NCBI RefSeq assembly: GCF_019977655.1
Contig: NZ_AP024849.1
Span: forward strand, 2,327,001-2,391,000
Direction: 5' to 3'
DNA length: 64,000 bases
From: Clostridium gelidum
Lineage (GTDB): Bacteria > Bacillota > Clostridia > Clostridiales > Clostridiaceae
A program made the position numbers and the translations under genes. Shown piece by piece: positions 55,478 through 64,000 of this stretch; the first letter of the stretch is position 1; each line of letters begins with the position of its first letter. A model generated the notes under the pieces. That model was not told where the DNA came from. It saw only the letters and a list, made by a program, of their open reading frames with translations, and did no database searches.

Positions 55478-55740
55478 AAAGTAAAAACTGAAATTCTTTG
55501 AAGGGAAGAGTAGATATTATATTAGTATCTTAAGCGAGTAGAGGGTGGTGGAAGCTCTATGAGAAAGTTTGTATTGAAGACATCCCAGAGAAGCTTATCT
55601 GAAATGATTTAGTAGGATAAGCCGGACCCCTCCGTTAAAAGGTTAAAGATGACTTAGTTTATTAAATTTTGTCAAAGTAGAATGGCACCGTGAAATTATA
55701 GCTTTCACTTCTATATAATGAAGTGGAAGCTTTTTTGTAT
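55478..55740 (+). ncRNA. T-box riboswitch, first and complete unit (Asp specifier likely)
   Basis: Leader with a specifier/stem I region (AGAGGGTGGTGGAAGCTCT distal loop; TTGAAGACATCCC gives GAC, Asp, as best specifier), a stem (GCTTATC/GATAAGC), the CCGTTA linker, then the antiterminator AATGGCACCGTG at 55681-55692. The TGGC bulge would pair with a G discriminator, as in tRNA-Asp. A 12-bp terminator follows (55700-55711 with 55720-55731, then TTTTTT). Uncharged tRNA should stabilise read-through into the synthetase gene. Confidence 0.8.
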
Positions 55741-55741
55741 T

Positions 55742-55871
55742 AAAATAAAATGAACCCATTTTATTTTAGGGGTTCATATCTGCAAATTTGATAAGATAAT
55801 ATAATAAGTAAAAAAGGGTGGTACCGCGAAAAGATTTTTGCCCCTTGAGTTTAGCTAACTCAAGGGGTTTT
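55742..55871 (+). ncRNA. Second T-box antiterminator/terminator without a stem I
   Basis: A canonical GGGTGGTACCGCG (55816-55828) followed by a perfect terminator (55841-55851 with 55857-55867, then TTTTG). Only about 75 nt separate it from the first terminator, holding one hairpin (TGAACCC/GGGGTTCA), too little for a specifier domain. Its bulge TGGT would pair with an A discriminator, unlike the first unit. Confidence 0.75.
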
Positions 55872-55907
55872 GTTGTATTAAAAAATATGTCTGAAGGAGA
55901 ATTTAAA

Positions 55908-57197
55908 ATGAAAAGAATAATGGTAAATGAATTAAGTAATCATATAAATGAAAAAGCACAAATTAAAGGATGGGTACATCGTATAAGAAAATTAAAATCT
56001 ATAACCTTTATCATATTAAGAGATAGAACCGGCTTAGTGCAATGTGTTGTAAATAATGAAGAAATAAATGCTGGTGAAATCAAATTAGAATCAGTAGTAT
56101 ACATTATTGGAACTGTTCTAGAGAGTAAAAATAACTTAAATCCATTTGAAGTATCAGTTGAAAAAATTAATATTATTAACAGTTCTCTAGAAGAATTACC
56201 TATTGAAATAAATAAGGAAAATTTAGAAGTTAATTTAGATACTATGCTCAATAATAGAATGTTAAGTTTAAGGCATGAAAAAGTAAATTCAATATTTAAA
56301 ATACAAAATATTATAGTTGAAGGTTTTAGAGAATTTTTAAACCAAGAGAATTTTACTGAAATATCTACTCCTAAGCTTGTAGAAGGTGGTGCAGAAGGAG
56401 GAACAGAAGTTTTTAAAGTTCAATACTTTGAAAAGCAAGCATATTTAGCACAAAGTCCTCAATTTTATAAGCAAATGATGGTTGGAGCAGGTTTTGAAAG
56501 AGTTTATGAAGTTGGGCATGTGTATAGAGCAGAAGAACATAATACTAATAGACATTTAAATGAGTATATTAGTATGGATTTAGAAATAGGATTTATTGAA
56601 GGTGTAGAGGAAATAATGAGTTTAGAAGAAAAATTATTAAAATATATATTAAAAAAAGTTACAGAAGAAGGTGAAAATTATTTAGACATTTTAAAAGCAG
56701 AAGTTCCAAGTATTAAAAACAAAATTCCAAGGATAAAATTTAGTGAAGCTATAGAAATATTGAAAAAAGAATATAACAAAACAGGATTAGATGGAGATAT
56801 GGATCCAGAAGGTGAAAAATTAATTTATAAATATGCAAAAGAAAAATTAGGCTGTGACTTTATATTCTTAACTCATTATCCAAGGAAAAAGAGACCAATG
56901 TATACAATGCCTTGTGGAAATGAGGAAACTCATAGTTTTGACTTATTATTTAGAGGGATTGAGATTACAACTGGTGGACAAAGAATCCATGAATATAGTA
57001 TGCTAATAGAAAATATGAGATACAAAGGATTAAATCCTGAAAATTACGAAAGTTATACTTCAAACTTTAAGTATGGAATGCCACCACATGGAGGTTTAGC
57101 AATAGGCCTTGAAAGAATAACTTTCAAACTTTTAGGATTTGAAAATGTCAGAGAGGCAAGCTTAATTCCAAGAGATAGAACGAGGTTAATGCCGTAA
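55908..57197 (+). CDS. aspS: Aspartyl-tRNA synthetase, archaeal-type (probably non-discriminating)
   Basis: Class IIb synthetase of 429 residues: N-terminal OB fold (GWVHRIRKLKSITFIILRDR), then the catalytic core with motif 2 VYRAEEHNTNRHLNEY and motif 3 GGLAIGLERI. It lacks the large insertion of bacterial AspRS and so belongs to the archaeal-type enzymes, which in clostridia often charge both tRNA-Asp and tRNA-Asn for GatCAB. ATG at 55908 follows GAAGGAGA. Controlled by the T-box leader upstream. Non-discriminating activity is inferred from the type, not shown here. Confidence 0.9.
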   Translation: MKRIMVNELSNHINEKAQIKGWVHRIRKLKSITFIILRDRTGLVQCVVNNEEINAGEIKLESVVYIIGTVLESKNNLNPFEVSVEKINIINSSLEELPIEINKENLEVNLDTMLNNRMLSLRHEKVNSIFKIQNIIVEGFREFLNQENFTEISTPKLVEGGAEGGTEVFKVQYFEKQAYLAQSPQFYKQMMVGAGFERVYEVGHVYRAEEHNTNRHLNEYISMDLEIGFIEGVEEIMSLEEKLLKYILKKVTEEGENYLDILKAEVPSIKNKIPRIKFSEAIEILKKEYNKTGLDGDMDPEGEKLIYKYAKEKLGCDFIFLTHYPRKKRPMYTMPCGNEETHSFDLLFRGIEITTGGQRIHEYSMLIENMRYKGLNPENYESYTSNFKYGMPPHGGLAIGLERITFKLLGFENVREASLIPRDRTRLMP

Positions 57198-57202
57198 ATT
57201 AA

Positions 57203-57400
57203 AAAGTAAGATCCTATTTTCCATTCAGAGATGTAACTTATATACTTAAGATAGATGAATTAATAAAGGATGGTCTTTATATACCTAATATTTCATTAAA
57301 AGAAGGTTTAAGTAGGGCATATAAATGGTATATAGAAGAAATTCCGAATGTTATCTATGATTTAAAAATGGATAAGGTTGATGAGTTGATTATGCCTTAA
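57203..57400 (+). pseudogene. C-terminal fragment of an NAD-dependent epimerase/dehydratase-like gene
   Basis: An open 65-codon stretch directly after aspS has no start. It reads FPFRDVTYILKIDELIKDGL, then ISLKEGLSRAYKWYIEE and ends KVDELIMP, like the tail of nucleotide-sugar epimerases (EGL..ayeWY). It is a relic with the catalytic part missing. Confidence 0.55.
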
Positions 57401-57517
57401 GCTTTATTGATAGAATATTTTTGATTTCTAGTACAGATATTAACTTGAAGTTTAGCTAATGTATATATATTAGAATTAATATGAACAACAACTAAATTTA
57501 AGTAGATCTCAATATTA

Positions 57518-57569
57518 GAAAGGGCGGGGACTCTAAATGCAACCGAAACAACAGAGTCCCCGCCCTTTC
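57518..57569. other. GC-rich 17-bp perfect hairpin
   Basis: Arms 57518-57534 and 57553-57569 (GAAAGGGCGGGGACTCT and its exact complement), loop of 18 bases. Very GC-rich for this genome. No T-run follows on either strand, so it is not a standard terminator. It separates aspS and the epimerase relic from converging DUF4179 genes. Confidence 0.7.
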
Positions 57570-57621
57570 AGCAGGTTATAACTTAAATCTAGTTTTCATG
57601 GTACTTATTTTGGTTGATACA

Positions 57622-58911
57622 CTATTTAGAGATTTGAATTTCAGTTCCTAGTTTAAATTTATCTATTTGTTTTATTATAGTATCACAAGTTAATTGCATA
57701 GTTTTATCTTTGTCTACACCAGTAAATTCTATAATGTATCCAAGAGACTCCTTTGGATCCTTGGATAAGGTGATGCGTGAATTTCCAGAATAATAATTAT
57801 TATAAGTTTTACTTTCGTCAGATTTATAGCGTATGTTTGTATTGCTTGCCATTAATAAACTTTCTTTTTCTGTAGCACCTTTGCAATAAACTTTTATAAC
57901 ATCATTATTTCTTTCAATATTATATATTTCCCCTTTAGTTCCATCAGAAAAGTCAAGAGCTTTATTGTAATATACATTATTTAATATGTCTTTATTTATA
58001 GTATCATCAATAGAATTTTTTTGGTTTTTATAGGTTTCTTTATAATAATTTTCTAATTCGTTGCTGTTCATAGTACATATAATTGGTATCATACTTATAT
58101 TACTTTGATCTTTTATCTTTTCATAATTTGCTGCTTCAGCTTCATAACCTCCAAGGGTTACTTTATTATCTTTTCCATTTCCAGATACATTAGATGAATA
58201 AGAGCCAGATGGTCTTAATAGATACATTTTATCTCCAGTTTTTAGTATAAGATTAGGGTGCTCTGATAAACTATAATTTCTATCTGAAGAATCTTTTTCT
58301 GGCTTACTATAAGTAATGTGTGTGCCTAGAAGATCTGATTCTAATTTATTTATTGTAAAATTACAATCTGGAACATTAATGGATAAGTCTTTTTCGATAG
58401 AATCTTTAAAGGCTTCTGAAAAATCCATGTTTTCATCTATTCCTAAGTTAATTTTATACGTAGGAATTACTAAGTCTATTCGTAAAGGACCTTTTTTAGG
58501 TAATTCTCCTTTATTAATAGTTCTTGTAATTGATATTACAAGGGTTTTATCATCTGTATAGTTAGATGATGTACTCTCGCCATTTAACTTATTGTCTCCA
58601 TATGATAAAAGAACCTGTGCATTAGGTCTTTTAGTTTTATCAAAGGAGTTTTCATTTTTAATTATTATAGTTGCTCTTAATTTGTGTTTTGAGGCAATAA
58701 TCTTGTTTACAGATATTTTTAATCCATTTTGTTCAATATTCTTATCTTTATTTGCAATATTAGTTTGATCGTTTGTTAAATTATCACTTGAACTATAGGA
58801 AGAGGTAACTTGTACATTATCATCTGCAAAAGCTGGAATTTGAATAATTCCACCAATTAATGCAACTCCTAATATAGAACTTAGCAATCTATTAATTTTT
58901 TTATTTATCAT
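57622..58911 (-). CDS. Secreted DUF4179-type protein, copy 1
   Basis: Exported protein of 429 residues: signal peptide cleaved near QIPAFADD (about residue 30), then a Ser/Asn-rich linker and a DUF4179-like region (NGLKISVNKIIASKHKLRAT). Further blocks FSDGTKGEIYNIERN and DPKESLGYIIEF are shared with the paralogue. Such domains occur in envelope and anti-sigma-related proteins. No sigma factor gene is adjacent. ATG after GCGAGG. The two copies are in tandem, 66 bp apart, probably one operon. Confidence 0.7.
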   Translation of the reverse strand: MINKKINRLLSSILGVALIGGIIQIPAFADDNVQVTSSYSSSDNLTNDQTNIANKDKNIEQNGLKISVNKIIASKHKLRATIIIKNENSFDKTKRPNAQVLLSYGDNKLNGESTSSNYTDDKTLVISITRTINKGELPKKGPLRIDLVIPTYKINLGIDENMDFSEAFKDSIEKDLSINVPDCNFTINKLESDLLGTHITYSKPEKDSSDRNYSLSEHPNLILKTGDKMYLLRPSGSYSSNVSGNGKDNKVTLGGYEAEAANYEKIKDQSNISMIPIICTMNSNELENYYKETYKNQKNSIDDTINKDILNNVYYNKALDFSDGTKGEIYNIERNNDVIKVYCKGATEKESLLMASNTNIRYKSDESKTYNNYYSGNSRITLSKDPKESLGYIIEFTGVDKDKTMQLTCDTIIKQIDKFKLGTEIQISK

Positions 58912-58977
58912 AAAATTTCCTCGCTTTTATAATTATATTTTTTTGAATGTGCCTTAAACCTAAGTGAAATCTAAATG

Positions 58978-60273
<1,296 letters not shown>

Positions 60274-60440
60274 TAATTATCCCCTCTTCCGTAATTTGTG
60301 TTTATTTACTTTTTAAATATATATAACCTTATAATGGTATTGTACACCAGTTTATTTATGAATGCATCTTAAATCTGCCATAATTTTTATAGGATAATAA
60401 TTATGATATATTTAGTAATTTAGTAACTTTTTTGGTTTAA
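60274..60440. other. Promoter region of the DUF4179 pair
   Basis: AT-rich, about 165 bp. Likely holds the minus-strand promoter; none assigned. Confidence 0.3.
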
Positions 60441-60611
60441 GAAAGAATACTTTCTATAAGTAAAAAAAATCCTAATAAGGATTTTCAAGAAATGAGAAAT
60501 TTATATTCTCTTTACTTAAAAGATGATGTGATTTCACTTTCAAAAAGGTATTTATTATACCCTTATTATTGGATGAATTATCAGCTCCTAAGTATAAAAG
60601 ATGATATCTAA
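60441..60611 (+). pseudogene. C-terminal relic of an unidentified gene
   Basis: A 56-residue open stretch without start, ending at TAA: NPNKDFQEMRNLYSLYLKDD, then SLSKRYLLYPYYWMNYQLL. Composition is protein-like. Upstream stop at 60438. Parent family not recognised. Confidence 0.35.
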
Positions 60612-60822
60612 ATGCTTGCAACAACCTTTTAGATATATCTTATAAAACACATAAAAATTGAAAATGCTAAAATAAATCAGAAAGGTTTCATTAAAATAAA
60701 GGAGAGTTTGATTAATTAGGAGTCATGTAATACAATGAAATATAATTGGAAAAACAATTTTTAAATATATACAGTAGATACGTATAATATGTCTAACGCA
60801 TAGTAAACTTGGAGGGATTTTA
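60612..60822. other. Leader of the MalY-type gene
   Basis: About 210 bp, AT-rich; no regulatory element identified. Confidence 0.3.
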
Positions 60823-62013
60823 ATGAAGTATGATTTTGAAACATTAGTAACAAGAAGAAATGTGGGTTCCAGTAAGTGGAATTTAATGCAAAAGCTTAAT
60901 GGGGATGTTAGTGATGATATAGTTCCATTTTCTGTTGCTGATATGGAATTTAAAATGCCACCACAAATTGTAGAGGGCCTAAAAAAATATATTGATGATA
61001 GCATTTTTGGATATACTGAAGCTACAGAAGAATATTATAAAGCGGTATGTAATTGGATGGAAAGAAGACATGATTGGAAGATAAAAAAAGAATGGATCAC
61101 AGAATTTTCAGGTGTAGTTCCAGCATTACATATAATTATAAGAGCCCTTACAGAAAAAGAAGATAGCGTACTTCTTATGACTCCGGTATATTATCCATTT
61201 TATACAGTTATCAAGTTAAATAACAGAAGAGTAATAAAAAATGAATTAGTATTTTGCAGCGATCATTATGAAATTAATTTTGAAGATTTTGAAGAAAAAG
61301 CAAAATTAGAAAGTACAAAATTACTGATTTTATGTAATCCTCATAATCCTGTTGGCCGTGTTTGGAGTGAAGAGGAGCTAAAGAAAATAGGTAGAATATG
61401 TATAGATAATAATGTTCTTATAGTATCTGATGAAATTCACTTTGATTTAATAATGCCAGGATACAAACATACAGTATTTGCAAATATTTCTGAAGAATTT
61501 GCAGGGTCTTCTGTTATTTGCACAGCACCAAGTAAAACCTTCAATTTGGCAGGACTTCAAGCCTCCAATATAATTACATCGAATAAAAAGATTAGGGATA
61601 AAATTGTAACAGAGCGTAGAGCATCCATTGGAAATTCAGGATTAAATATTTTTGGATATAAGGCCTGTGAAATTGCTTATAATGAATGCGAAGATTGGCT
61701 TGATGAATTAATACAAGTTTTATCTGAAAATAAAAAACTTGTAGAAGATTTTATGAAAACAAATATTGCAGAAATTAAAGTTATAGATTTAGAAGGCACA
61801 TATCTTCAATGGTTAGATTTTAGGACTCTAGAAGAAGATCATAAAGTATTAGAAAAATTTATGCATACAGAAGCACAATTTTTCTTAGATGAGGGGTATA
61901 TATTTGGGGATGAAGGACAAGGATTTGAAAGAATTAATTTAGCATGTCCTAAGGATGTATTAAAAGAAGCCTTGGATAGATTATTAGAGGCTGTAAAAAG
62001 ATGCTATAAGTAA
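60823..62013 (+). CDS. MalY/PatB-type aminotransferase-fold cystathionine beta-lyase
   Basis: PLP enzyme of 396 residues, fold type I. Signatures: FSVADMEFKMPPQIVEGL near 37, LLMTPVYYPFYTVI, LILCNPHNPVGRVW, VSDEIHFDLIMPG (PLP-binding Asp) and APSKTFNLAGLQ with the Schiff-base Lys near 234. MalY/PatB enzymes cleave C-S bonds (cystathionine, cystine) and release homocysteine or H2S. ATG follows GGAGGG. The DUF1648 gene starts 32 bp downstream, probably an operon. Confidence 0.9.
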   Translation: MKYDFETLVTRRNVGSSKWNLMQKLNGDVSDDIVPFSVADMEFKMPPQIVEGLKKYIDDSIFGYTEATEEYYKAVCNWMERRHDWKIKKEWITEFSGVVPALHIIIRALTEKEDSVLLMTPVYYPFYTVIKLNNRRVIKNELVFCSDHYEINFEDFEEKAKLESTKLLILCNPHNPVGRVWSEEELKKIGRICIDNNVLIVSDEIHFDLIMPGYKHTVFANISEEFAGSSVICTAPSKTFNLAGLQASNIITSNKKIRDKIVTERRASIGNSGLNIFGYKACEIAYNECEDWLDELIQVLSENKKLVEDFMKTNIAEIKVIDLEGTYLQWLDFRTLEEDHKVLEKFMHTEAQFFLDEGYIFGDEGQGFERINLACPKDVLKEALDRLLEAVKRCYK

Positions 62014-62044
62014 AATTATAATTAGTGACTGTGAGGAGATTACT

Positions 62045-62551
62045 TTGAATAATGAAAAAAGACCAAAATTAAAAATCTCATTTAGCTGGAAGGAAAAACT
62101 GATAGTTTTAATATCGACACTGTCCGTAATATCTATGTGGTTGTATTTATGGATTATGTGGAATGAAATTCCGAATATTGTTCCAACCCATTTTGGATTT
62201 TCAGGTGTTCCTGATAATTTCGGAAATAAAAACAGTTTGTTTTTAATACCAATAATAGCTTCAATATTACATTTAACTCTTGCATTATTAAGTAAAATAC
62301 CACATTCCTTTAATTATCCAGTTAATGTTACTGATAAAAATGCAGAAGCTTTATATAAAATAGGAAAACAAACAATGCTTTTATTAGATATTGATATATC
62401 ATTGCTATTTGCTATATTATTATGTAAAAGCATACAGACCGCAATTGGAAATGAAAGTGGACTAGGAATAGTGATAGTACCTATATTTATGGTTATTATA
62501 TTTGGAACTGTAATATATGAAACTATAAGAATGAAGAGATTTAAGTCATAA
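62045..62551 (+). CDS. DUF1648 domain membrane protein
   Basis: Membrane protein of 168 residues with four hydrophobic segments. The N-terminal motif MWNEIPNIVPTHFGFSGVPD (residues ~36-56) is typical of the DUF1648 domain found in SdpI-like immunity proteins and other membrane proteins. Function unknown here. TTG start has GAGGAG about seven bases upstream; the nearby ATG is out of frame. Confidence 0.75.
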   Translation: MNNEKRPKLKISFSWKEKLIVLISTLSVISMWLYLWIMWNEIPNIVPTHFGFSGVPDNFGNKNSLFLIPIIASILHLTLALLSKIPHSFNYPVNVTDKNAEALYKIGKQTMLLLDIDISLLFAILLCKSIQTAIGNESGLGIVIVPIFMVIIFGTVIYETIRMKRFKS

Positions 62552-62585
62552 TTAAAAAGAACAAGTCAGCATGCTTAATAATTAA

Positions 62586-62786
62586 AATGGTATATCTATA
62601 GATGATGTATATACAACATTAAAGATTATATTGAAGGATGATAATACTTTATTTGATGATTTAATAAAAAGTTTAGAAAATAATAAAGAAGTTCAAATTT
62701 CTGAAGAAAAGAGACTTGATGTAGTAATAACTTATAATGAAATGAAATATATAGATGATAAAAATTTATGGACAATTGTACTATAA
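62586..62786 (+). pseudogene. C-terminal relic of an unidentified gene
   Basis: A 66-codon open frame lacking a start but ending in TAA: SIDDVYTTLKIILKDDN, then SLENNKEVQISEEKRLDV, NEMKYIDDKNLWTIVL. Protein-like, possibly the tail of a lost regulator. Not recognised. Confidence 0.35.
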
Positions 62787-63006
62787 AAATATATATGAAG
62801 AAAACTATATAAATAGTTAACTAGGTAAAAATGAAACTATATAACTATAAAAAAATATATATATGTATATATTAAGCTATAAAAATATATACATATATAA
62901 ATATTTATTGGAATAATGCGGGGTGAGGTATAGTTGTACCTTATTATTATAGAAAAAATATCCATGTTTATAGGGGTTAAGAATATATAGATACTAAAAT
63001 AGATTA
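62787..63006. other. AT-rich intergenic region
   Basis: Repeated TATATA/TATAAA tracts between 62840 and 62910; no gene. Confidence 0.4.
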
Positions 63007-63380
63007 TTGACAAAAATTATACTATAATATATTATTTTAATTAAATTAATATATTAAAAGCAATGAAAAAGAGGAGTAAAAACCTAAAAGCATTATAGGA
63101 AACTCACTCAAACGAGTTGAGGAGTACAGTTCTTTTATCTAAATCATAGATGCGAAGAACTAGTAAGAGAGAGGGAATAGCTGAAACCCCTTATGCTGAA
63201 AGTTTTGAAGGTAGCTTTTGAGCTTCTTTAGTGAAATTAATAGTAACTAAAGACGGTTTGTCTAAATCGTTATTTAAATTAAGAGTCTATTAAAGCAAAA
63301 CATATAATTATGATTGTGCTTATGTGGAAATAAAGGTGGTACCGCGAGTCTTCGTCCTTTTTGTGATGAAGGCTTTTTTT
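63007..63380 (+). ncRNA. T-box riboswitch upstream of the nitroreductase gene
   Basis: TTGACA (63007-63012), 17 bp, TATTAT (63030-63035) should start the leader near 63042. It contains AGTTCTT/AAGAACT and AGAGAG features of stem I, an AATAGCTGAAACCCC distal loop, then the canonical AAAGGTGGTACCGCG at 63332-63346 and a terminator (63348-63356 with 63365-63373, then TTTTTTT). The TGGT bulge calls for a tRNA with an A discriminator. The specifier is uncertain: the TTGAAGGTAGC stretch offers GGT or GTA, of which GTA (Val) better fits the discriminator. Confidence 0.85.
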
Positions 63381-63461
63381 GCGTTGAGAATCCAAAATTT
63401 ATAAAAGAAAATTTTATAATATAAAAAGTACGATTAATCATACTTGAGGGGAGCATTAAAA

Positions 63462-64000
63462 ATGGAAATTTTAGAATGTATTAATAGCAAAAGAAGTATT
63501 AGAGTATATGCAGATGAAATAATACCTGAAGAAGTTCTAACTAATCTAATTGAACTTGGTACAAAAGTATCAACTGGTTCAGGTCTTGAACCATGGGGAT
63601 TTGTGATTATTCAAGATAAAAATGAAATAGATTCCTTATCTGAAATGACAAAGCAATATTTATTAGATAATTTTGAAAAATATCCCTATTTACAGCAATA
63701 TAAAGATTGGTTAAAGAACTCACAATATAGTATTTTCAATCATGCAAGTACATTGCTGATTATTTATGGAAATGTAGAATCTCATTGGCATGTTTATGAT
63801 TGCAGTCTTGTAGCAGGAAATATCATGTTGGCCGCTCATAGTATGGGAATTGGAACTTGTTGGATTGGATTTGCAGAGTATACTTTAAATACAAAGGAAT
63901 TCAAAGAAAAATATGGTGTGCCAGAACAATATGAATTGGTTTGTCCTATGAGTATTGGATATATGAAAACTAAACTAACACCACCAAAAAGAAAAAAACC
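63462..64000 (+). CDS. Nitroreductase family protein (partial, cut by window edge)
   Basis: First 179 residues are inside the window with no stop reached. FMN-dependent nitroreductase fold: INSKRSIRVYADEIIPEEVL at the N-terminus (the SxRxY motif that contacts FMN phosphate), EPWGFVII, and AAHSMGIGTCWIGF near 128. Members reduce nitro compounds, quinones or flavins, or act in amino acid-linked redox reactions. ATG at 63462 follows GAGGGGAG. Its T-box leader implies that amino acid shortage induces it. Confidence 0.85.
   Translation, partial: MEILECINSKRSIRVYADEIIPEEVLTNLIELGTKVSTGSGLEPWGFVIIQDKNEIDSLSEMTKQYLLDNFEKYPYLQQYKDWLKNSQYSIFNHASTLLIIYGNVESHWHVYDCSLVAGNIMLAAHSMGIGTCWIGFAEYTLNTKEFKEKYGVPEQYELVCPMSIGYMKTKLTPPKRKK

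Overview
The window is AT-rich, gene-dense DNA of a mesophilic, spore-forming, anaerobic Firmicute. Strong GGAGG ribosome binding sites, frequent TTG/GTG starts, two T-box leaders, an [FeFe] hydrogenase, a Spo0E-type domain, several c-di-GMP-type proteins and A+T-biased codons all point to Clostridium sensu stricto, possibly near C. beijerinckii (inference; no marker RNA is present). There are no rRNA or tRNA genes, no CRISPR array and no intact insertion sequence. Most of the window is chromosomal housekeeping, transport and signalling, with several decayed genes.

Layout. 0.36-4.9 kb: signalling block with an HD-GYP protein, a hybrid histidine kinase and a CheY-like receiver, the last two separated by a palindromic MITE-like repeat. 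5.1-8.1 kb: polar amino acid ABC transporter operon behind a strong promoter with an inverted repeat. 8.2-9.3 kb: TerC-type membrane protein and a small membrane protein on the minus strand. 9.4-15 kb: duplicated mini-ORF/terminator element, MalT-like LuxR regulator, multi-SANT DNA-binding protein, second HD-GYP protein. 15.3-22 kb: FtsH paralogue (minus), sugar dehydrogenase pseudogene, TPR protein, decayed DNA, DegV protein and a small kinase-like protein. 22.6-28.1 kb: MATE efflux pump, xanthine/urate-type permease, cysteine-cluster protein, UspA fragment, RseC-like protein, a large structured RNA candidate and a zinc-ribbon mini-protein. 28.2-38.2 kb: giant SPFH/flotillin-like protein (minus), asparaginase and DUF3810 metalloprotease between direct repeats, and the five-gene liv branched-chain amino acid transporter.

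38.4-46 kb: gene relic, a degenerate GGDEF-Spo0E fusion, an unusual [FeFe] hydrogenase, and two tandem copies of a DUF47-Pit phosphate uptake cassette, each with its own PHO-box-like repeats and terminator. 46.3-54 kb: CDF metal exporter with a promoter-overlapping palindrome, Mbeg1-like hydrolase, HxlR regulator with palindromes in front of an FMN reductase, metallo-beta-lactamase-fold protein, metallophosphoesterase, small membrane protein and a soluble chemoreceptor. 54.2-64 kb: VOC protein, DUF5610-like protein, archaeal-type aspartyl-tRNA synthetase behind a tandem T-box, two secreted DUF4179-type paralogues, MalY-type C-S lyase, DUF1648 membrane protein and a T-box-controlled nitroreductase cut by the window edge.

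The most unusual items are the roughly 480-nt RNA candidate at 27.2-27.7 kb (17-bp closing stem, two copies of one internal module, own promoter and terminator, no family recognised), the Spo0E fusion at 38.9 kb, the T-box leader at 55.5 kb with two different discriminator-pairing motifs but one specifier domain, and the dispersed palindromic repeat family with TAA flanks.
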